Positions 21,030-25,485 of a DNA stretch of 25,485 nt are shown in pieces. The notes under the pieces were generated by a model. That model had not been told where the DNA came from, ran no database searches, and worked only from the letters and a program-made list of their open reading frames with translations. How positions within the stretch are numbered: the stretch's first letter is position 1; every line of letters starts with the position of its first letter. The stretch is from JBIQLO01 sp044464175 (lineage in GTDB: Bacteria; Planctomycetota; Phycisphaerae; Tepidisphaerales; Tepidisphaeraceae). Position numbers and translations under genes: made by a program. Location of the stretch: positions 1 through 25,485 of the forward strand of contig JBIQLO010000034.1 of the NCBI GenBank assembly GCA_044464175.1, in the 5' to 3' direction.

Positions 21030-21869
21030 ATGATTGATCTTCATTCCCACTCCACCGCTTCCGATGGAACCCTTGATCCGGCGGCGGTCGCCAAATTGGC
21101 AAAAGAATCAGGCCTGTCCGCATGGGCGTTGACCGATCATGACACCGTGGCCGGCGTTGCGGCGGCGGCGGCGGCCTCGGGGGAGCTGGGCATTGATTTT
21201 CTGCCGGGCATCGAGATCTCGGCCCAATACCGGCATCCGGGCATTCTTCACATTCTCGGCTACGGCATCGATCCAGCCAGTGCGGTGCTGACGGATTTGA
21301 CGCAGCAACTGATTGCGGGGCGGGACAACCGCAATCCGAAGATCATCCGGAAATTGCAGGAACTGGGCATCGCCATCACGATGGAGGAAGTAGAGCAGGA
21401 GGCGGGGGGCGGCGTGGTGGGGCGGCCCCATATCGCGGCGATCCTGCAGCGCAAGGGGTATGTCAGCTCGATCAAGCAGGCGTTTGACCGCTATCTGGCG
21501 CCCGGCGGGGCGGCCTATTTTGACAAGGAGCGCCTGACGCCGCGGCAGGCGCTGGAGATGATCCGCCAGTCAGGCGGGCTGCCGGTGCTGGCTCATCCGG
21601 TTCAGCTTCGGACGGAAAACGACGCCCAACTGGAACGCATCGTCAAAGACCTGATGGACCTGGGGCTGGCGGGGATGGAAGTCATCCACTCCGACCATAC
21701 CCCGGCGTTGGTGGAAAAGTACACGCATCTGGCCGACCGGTTTCACCTGCTCAAAACCGGAGGGAGCGATTTTCACGGAGCCAAAAAGCAGGGCATCCAG
21801 CTTGGGCGGGCCCATGGGCGCACCGTGCCCCGGGAGTACTTTGATACGCTTTGTGCTGCGCTTAAGTGA
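21030..21869 (+). CDS. PHP-domain phosphoesterase (TrpH/YciV, RNase AM type)
   Basis: A 279-residue metal-dependent hydrolase of the polymerase and histidinol phosphatase (PHP) family. Metal-binding motifs: HSHSTASDG (5-13), TDHDT (35-39), GIEIS, AHPVQ and GGSDFHG near the end. Relatives act as 3',5'-nucleoside bisphosphate phosphatases, hydrolysing pAp, and as the 5'-3' exoribonuclease RNase AM. ATG 21030 begins the family at MIDLHSHS. The frame upstream runs through the heptad element and is not used; no clear ribosome-binding site is present, since the element abuts the ATG. Position behind cysC suggests removal of the pAp formed when PAPS is consumed. Confidence 0.88.
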   Translation: MIDLHSHSTASDGTLDPAAVAKLAKESGLSAWALTDHDTVAGVAAAAAASGELGIDFLPGIEISAQYRHPGILHILGYGIDPASAVLTDLTQQLIAGRDNRNPKIIRKLQELGIAITMEEVEQEAGGGVVGRPHIAAILQRKGYVSSIKQAFDRYLAPGGAAYFDKERLTPRQALEMIRQSGGLPVLAHPVQLRTENDAQLERIVKDLMDLGLAGMEVIHSDHTPALVEKYTHLADRFHLLKTGGSDFHGAKKQGIQLGRAHGRTVPREYFDTLCAALK

Positions 21870-22013
21870 TTGGGGCGGGGAGCCGGGGACAACTGCATAT
21901 CTCTTCTGGCGGGGATGCACATTGGCCGGGTTTAAGCGGCCTGATGAGGCCGCAAGGGCGCGGACCATCCCGTCCACAGCCGTGAGGGCGCTGTCGTGCC
22001 GGTGGGATTTCGA
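21870..22013. other. Intergenic stretch with a 7-bp hairpin
   Basis: No gene is seen. GCGGCCT (21936-21942) pairs perfectly with AGGCCGC (21947-21953) around a GATG loop, without a T-run. It may end the cys operon or be part of an unrecognised structured RNA. The gap continues past the promoter at 22014 as a leader up to 22208 in which I see no other clear structure. Confidence 0.35.
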
Positions 22014-22042
22014 TTGACAGCGAAGGCGGGTCTCCTTATAAC
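22014..22042 (+). promoter_or_regulatory. Strong sigma70 promoter of the pseudopilin gene
   Basis: TTGACA (22014-22019) and TATAAC (22037-22042) with an ideal 17-nt spacer. The transcript would start near 22049 and carry a leader of about 160 nt before the start codon at 22209, longer than needed for ribosome binding. Confidence 0.75.
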
Positions 22043-22208
22043 AACACTACAGTGCATTACGTCGTCCACGCCAGCTCGGTGGGGAGACGCGGGTTGAGGC
22101 CGCTCAACCTGGCACGCACCCTTCCTTTATCAAGATGCCCACGGCGGATCGGTCGATCCTCGCCGCCGGTGAAGTCAACTCCATCATCCATTTCCCGTGG
22201 AGGCTGTC

Positions 22209-22964
22209 ATGAATCGTTCGCCCCGTTCGGGCTTCACGCTCGTGGAGCTCCTGGTCGTCATCGGGATCATCAGCGTGCTGATCGCGATGCTGTTGCCGGC
22301 GTTGAACAAGGCCCGTGAGGCGGCCAAGCAGGTGAGCTGCGCCTCCAACCTGAAGCAGATCGGGCTGGCGCTGCACATGTATGTGGATGAAAATGACGGG
22401 TGGGTGCCCAATTGGTATGTCTTCTCCGTGCCGGTGGGCTCCGGCGCAACCTGGCAGGAGAAGTATTACGCCAAGCCGTTCTGGTTCATGGCGCTGGCGC
22501 CTTACACGGCGAATCGCTACAGCCTGTGGGCCTGTCCGGCCTCGTCCGGGAATCAGGTTTCCACGCTGCGAAACCTGACCGATGGGCGCGATCCGTATGG
22601 CCTGGACGGGACGGGCAGCCATGCTTTGGGGGGGACGATGGTTCACAGCATGACCATCGGCATCAATGGCCGCACGTTCGGCTATCCCTCGGCCGGTCCC
22701 GGGCCGTTGCGCATCAACCGCTATCAAACCTCGGAAATTATTTATGCGCTAGATGCGCCGGGGGAGCCGATCAACACGAACGGCGGACAATACCTGGGAT
22801 GCACGAGTGTCTGGTCGGGCCAGGCGAGCAGTTTTCAACCTTTCCCCCGGCATTTTGGCGGAATGAACGTGCTGTTCCTCGACGGGCATGCCCAATGGGT
22901 GGCGACCAAACAGATCGAAACATGGGAAGCCAACGGCGGGCGGCCCCATTTTGTGCGGCAGTGA
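22209..22964 (+). CDS. Pseudopilin-like protein with N-terminal methylation motif and H-X9-DG
   Basis: A 251-residue protein of the prepilin type common in Planctomycetota and Lentisphaerota. The N-terminus RSGFTLVELLVVIGIISVLI is a class III signal: cleavage after Gly8, methylated Phe, and a long hydrophobic helix that continues as ALNKAREAAKQ. The C-terminal part has HFGGMNVLFLDGHAQWV, the H-X9-DG motif of the DUF1559-like families. GGAGG (22199-22203) is 5 nt before ATG 22209. It is probably processed by a prepilin peptidase and assembled at the envelope or used with a type II-like secretion system. The 41-nt gap to the next gene, an exported CBM9-like protein, suggests one operon. Confidence 0.87.
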   Translation: MNRSPRSGFTLVELLVVIGIISVLIAMLLPALNKAREAAKQVSCASNLKQIGLALHMYVDENDGWVPNWYVFSVPVGSGATWQEKYYAKPFWFMALAPYTANRYSLWACPASSGNQVSTLRNLTDGRDPYGLDGTGSHALGGTMVHSMTIGINGRTFGYPSAGPGPLRINRYQTSEIIYALDAPGEPINTNGGQYLGCTSVWSGQASSFQPFPRHFGGMNVLFLDGHAQWVATKQIETWEANGGRPHFVRQ

Positions 22965-23005
22965 TTCTTTGACTCGACAAATTCTCTTCCCGGAGATCCC
23001 TTTCG

Positions 23006-25485
23006 ATGCGCTCTAATCTTGCCTGGCGGCTATGGTGTCTTCTTATCGCTTTATTGCTTAGTCCCATCACCTCGACGGCCGGCGGCCAGACCATTCATCC
23101 CCAGGCGGCCGTTCCCCTCACCCGCCAGGCTCCAACGATCGATGGTAAAATTCAGGAATCGGAATGGTCGGGCGCGCTGCGCGGCGTGGGGCTGAATCGC
23201 AGCGGCACTCTGCTAGATGACCGGCATGCCACCTTCTGGCTGGCATGCGACGGCCGGAATCTCTATCTCGCCTTGCGGTCGGAATTGCCGCCCGGCGGGC
23301 AGATTCTGAACCGCGTCAAGGCCAGCAAGGACCGGGACCAGATTCTGGTCACCCGGGATGACTGCATCGAACTGTGGATCGATCCGCATCGGGGCAAGAC
23401 CACGGGGGACCAGCGCTACTTTCAGATCATCACCAACGCCAACGGCGCGCTGTACGATGTGGCGTTCGATCCGGCCAGCCCGCAGCAGAAGATGAACACC
23501 GCCTGGCGCGTCGATTGGCATTATGCCAGTGCCGTTGTGGAGAACCACTGGGAGGTGGAGCTGGCGATTCCCCTGGCGTCGCTGGGGGCGACGGCGGCGG
23601 ACCTGGATCACCCCTGGGGCTTTCGCATCGTCCGCAACTGGAAGAACCCCAACGCGCAGGCCGACTGGTCGCCGCGTAACACCGCGTTCGAAAATCGCGA
23701 CGGCATGGCGTTTGTGACCTGGCTGAAGCAGGGGCCGCTGGTGCGGATGATGGGCCTGCGGCCGGATGATGCCGCCGGGACGACGTTAAAACTGCAACTG
23801 TCCAACCCGAGCGAGCAGGCGCAGGCGGTCAAGCTGAAGGTGAATTACCGCTCGGCCCAGAACAATGATCGCAACAGCGAACAGGTGTATCAACTCGCCC
23901 CCGGCGCGACACAGGAATTTGCGTTGGAGGACAAGACGCTCTCCGGCGATGCGGATGTGACCCTCACGGCCACGGATGCAAGCGGGGAGGCGGTCTATTT
24001 GGCGCGGCGGATGCAATGGCATCTGCAGCGGCCACAGCGCGTCTGGACGACGCTGGCGTCGGCCGCCCGGGCGGTTTCGCTGGATATCGCATATTATCCC
24101 TCCTTCCAGAAGCTCAAGGCCCGGCTGGATGTCAGCGGCCTGAAACAGGCGGGGCAGGTCCGCAGCGCGCGGGTCGCCATTCTGGCGTCCAAGACACACC
24201 AAACCATCATCGAGGCCTCGTTTCCCTCCTTCAAGGAGGGGCAGAGTGAAGTGGTGGTGGATCTGCCTTCGCTGGCGGAGGGGACGTATGAGGTTGCGGC
24301 CATGCTTCAGGGGGAGGGAGTCCCCACGGCGCCGATCACGCGCTCTTTCGTGCGAGAAAAGTTCGAGTGGGAGGGGAACACCATCGGCATCAGCGATGAG
24401 GTCATTCCTCCCTTCACGCCGCTGAAGGTGCAGGGAAAGGCCGTGGAGGCGGTGCTTCGACGGCACGAGATGAATGATGCGGGGCTGTGGGATCAGGTTG
24501 AGAGTGAAAACCGGCCGATTTTGGCCGCCCCCATGCGTTTTGAGGTACAGGTGGGGGAGGGGGCGCAGGCGGTTCAAACGCAGCCGCTTCAATTCACCCG
24601 GCAGAAGCCGAATCAGGTGGCCGCGCAAACCGCCTGGCAGGCGGGGCCGATTCATGCGGCCGTTGAGGAGGTCTATGACTATGACGGGATGATGAAGCTG
24701 ACCCTGCATCTCACCCAGCAGGGAAGCGAGCCGGTGCGGAAGCTGGATTTGGTCATTCCGGTTCGCGCGGATGTGGCGGAATTGATGCACATCGTCAGCG
24801 ACGGCGGGACGCATTTTCAGTATGCCGGGGCGCTGCCGAAGGGGCAGGGGGTGATCTGGGAGAGCAAGAATGCCAATCATCCCGCCTCGCCGGGCACATT
24901 TGCCCCCTATGTCTGGATCGGGGATGAACGGCAGGGGATTGCCTGGTTTGCCGACAACGATCGTGACTGGCTGCTGGATGACAAGGTTTCCACCCAGACG
25001 GTGGAGCGCCAAAAGGATGGGACGGTGGTCCTGCGGGTGCATCTGGTGACCCGTCCCGCGCCGCTCAATCGGCCGCGCACGATCGTTTTTGCCCTGCAGG
25101 CCACGCCCACCAAGTCAATGCCCGAAACGCCCAAGCCGTGGCGCAGCTGGCGGTTTGCCGGCGACGGGCCGAACCTGCTGCGGGTTAACATCCTGGGCTC
25201 CGGATATGCCTGGGGCAATTATGGCACCTGTTATGACCTGTATCCGCGCGACCGGGATTTCAGCATCTACGATCTGTTCTACAAGACGCGGCTGAGCGGG
25301 AAGATCGACCAGAAGGCGGTGGATGCGTGGCTGGCCGGGTATCAGGATGTGGACGCGGCGGCCCGGAAGAAATACCGCGTTGAGGTGATGTGGGGGATGC
25401 GAATCATGCAGGGGAGCCGGCCTGACGAAATCACGCTTCCCTACACCAATGCCCGCGGGGTGAACTTCGGCTCGGAGTTTCAGAC
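23006..25485 (+). CDS. Large exported protein with CBM9-like and probable glycoside-hydrolase-like domains (partial)
   Basis: The gene runs off the end of the window; 826 codons are visible. GGAGA (22992-22996) is 9 nt before ATG 23006. A signal peptide (residues 1-27, ending near STAGG) leads into a CBM9/DOMON-like domain at about 33-245: APTIDGKIQESEWSGA at its start, then DDCIELWIDP and WEVELAIPLASLG. Further on, FAPYVWIGDERQGIAWFAD (near 632-650) resembles DUF6067/GH123-like proteins, where the PYxWxGDExxGxxWF pattern is common. The catalytic region would lie around and beyond the window end and cannot be judged. Likely role: binding and cutting of polysaccharide outside the cytoplasm, inferred from the domain pattern. 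Confidence 0.75.
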   Translation, partial: MRSNLAWRLWCLLIALLLSPITSTAGGQTIHPQAAVPLTRQAPTIDGKIQESEWSGALRGVGLNRSGTLLDDRHATFWLACDGRNLYLALRSELPPGGQILNRVKASKDRDQILVTRDDCIELWIDPHRGKTTGDQRYFQIITNANGALYDVAFDPASPQQKMNTAWRVDWHYASAVVENHWEVELAIPLASLGATAADLDHPWGFRIVRNWKNPNAQADWSPRNTAFENRDGMAFVTWLKQGPLVRMMGLRPDDAAGTTLKLQLSNPSEQAQAVKLKVNYRSAQNNDRNSEQVYQLAPGATQEFALEDKTLSGDADVTLTATDASGEAVYLARRMQWHLQRPQRVWTTLASAARAVSLDIAYYPSFQKLKARLDVSGLKQAGQVRSARVAILASKTHQTIIEASFPSFKEGQSEVVVDLPSLAEGTYEVAAMLQGEGVPTAPITRSFVREKFEWEGNTIGISDEVIPPFTPLKVQGKAVEAVLRRHEMNDAGLWDQVESENRPILAAPMRFEVQVGEGAQAVQTQPLQFTRQKPNQVAAQTAWQAGPIHAAVEEVYDYDGMMKLTLHLTQQGSEPVRKLDLVIPVRADVAELMHIVSDGGTHFQYAGALPKGQGVIWESKNANHPASPGTFAPYVWIGDERQGIAWFADNDRDWLLDDKVSTQTVERQKDGTVVLRVHLVTRPAPLNRPRTIVFALQATPTKSMPETPKPWRSWRFAGDGPNLLRVNILGSGYAWGNYGTCYDLYPRDRDFSIYDLFYKTRLSGKIDQKAVDAWLAGYQDVDAAARKKYRVEVMWGMRIMQGSRPDEITLPYTNARGVNFGSEFQ

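Noticed and set aside
21936..21953. CTGATGA suggesting a hammerhead ribozyme
   Set aside because: The bases form a simple 7-bp hairpin, and the GAAA strand and the other two stems of a hammerhead core are absent.

Overview
The window looks like a chromosomal segment of a GC-rich Planctomycetota bacterium, possibly of the Phycisphaerae. The basis is the composition, a pseudopilin-type protein ending in an H-X9-DG motif, and short repeat elements of a kind I associate with environmental planctomycete genomes. This is inference; no taxonomic marker was aligned.

Layout. (1) 284-5032, plus strand: a branched-chain amino acid (HAAT-type) ABC transporter, with a lipoprotein binding protein, LivH, a small two-helix membrane protein, LivM and LivG. 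No LivF gene follows. (2) 5128-7811: a stand-alone NAD(P)H-hydrate dehydratase on plus, facing an NAD-type isocitrate dehydrogenase and PdxH on minus. (3) 8048-9595: an exported coiled-coil protein of unknown role, followed by the tmRNA gene ssrA with a clear promoter and terminator. (4) 10069-12381, minus: a NitT/TauT-type ABC permease and ATPase behind an unrecognised 225-residue protein and a strong promoter. (5) 12750-14227, minus: a PH-domain membrane protein, an EVE-domain protein and a YlbF-family protein. (6) 14292-21869: sulfur and cysteine metabolism. A ThiF/MoeB-like E1 enzyme is followed by a convergent fatty-acid desaturase. Then comes a six-gene plus-strand run: CysM, a JAMM metallopeptidase, an SseA-type sulfurtransferase, CysK, APS kinase and a PHP-family phosphoesterase. 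(7) 22014-25485: a strong promoter, a pseudopilin-like protein and the first 826 codons of a large exported protein with a CBM9-like domain and a probable glycoside-hydrolase-like region.

How the genes fit together. CysM, the JAMM peptidase and an E1 activating enzyme recall the mycobacterial CysO route. There a sulfur-carrier protein thiocarboxylate donates sulfur to O-phosphoserine, and the Mec peptidase releases the cysteine. SseA could supply sulfane sulfur, CysK gives the sulfide route, CysC makes PAPS, and the PHP enzyme could remove pAp. The carrier protein itself is not in the window.

The most unusual signal is a class of inverted-repeat elements built from degenerate 7-nt units. Seven copies occur here. 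Their arms are about 10-28 nt and their spacers 21-35 nt, mostly 21-26. Each copy has its own heptad sequence. Most sit at intercistronic junctions. One lies inside the ThiF-like gene and adds about 18 in-frame residues, one forms the C-terminal tail of the JAMM peptidase, and one forms the N-terminal tail of the ABC permease. They resemble in principle the cyanobacterial short tandemly repeated repetitive (STRR) sequences, but I know of no description for this lineage.
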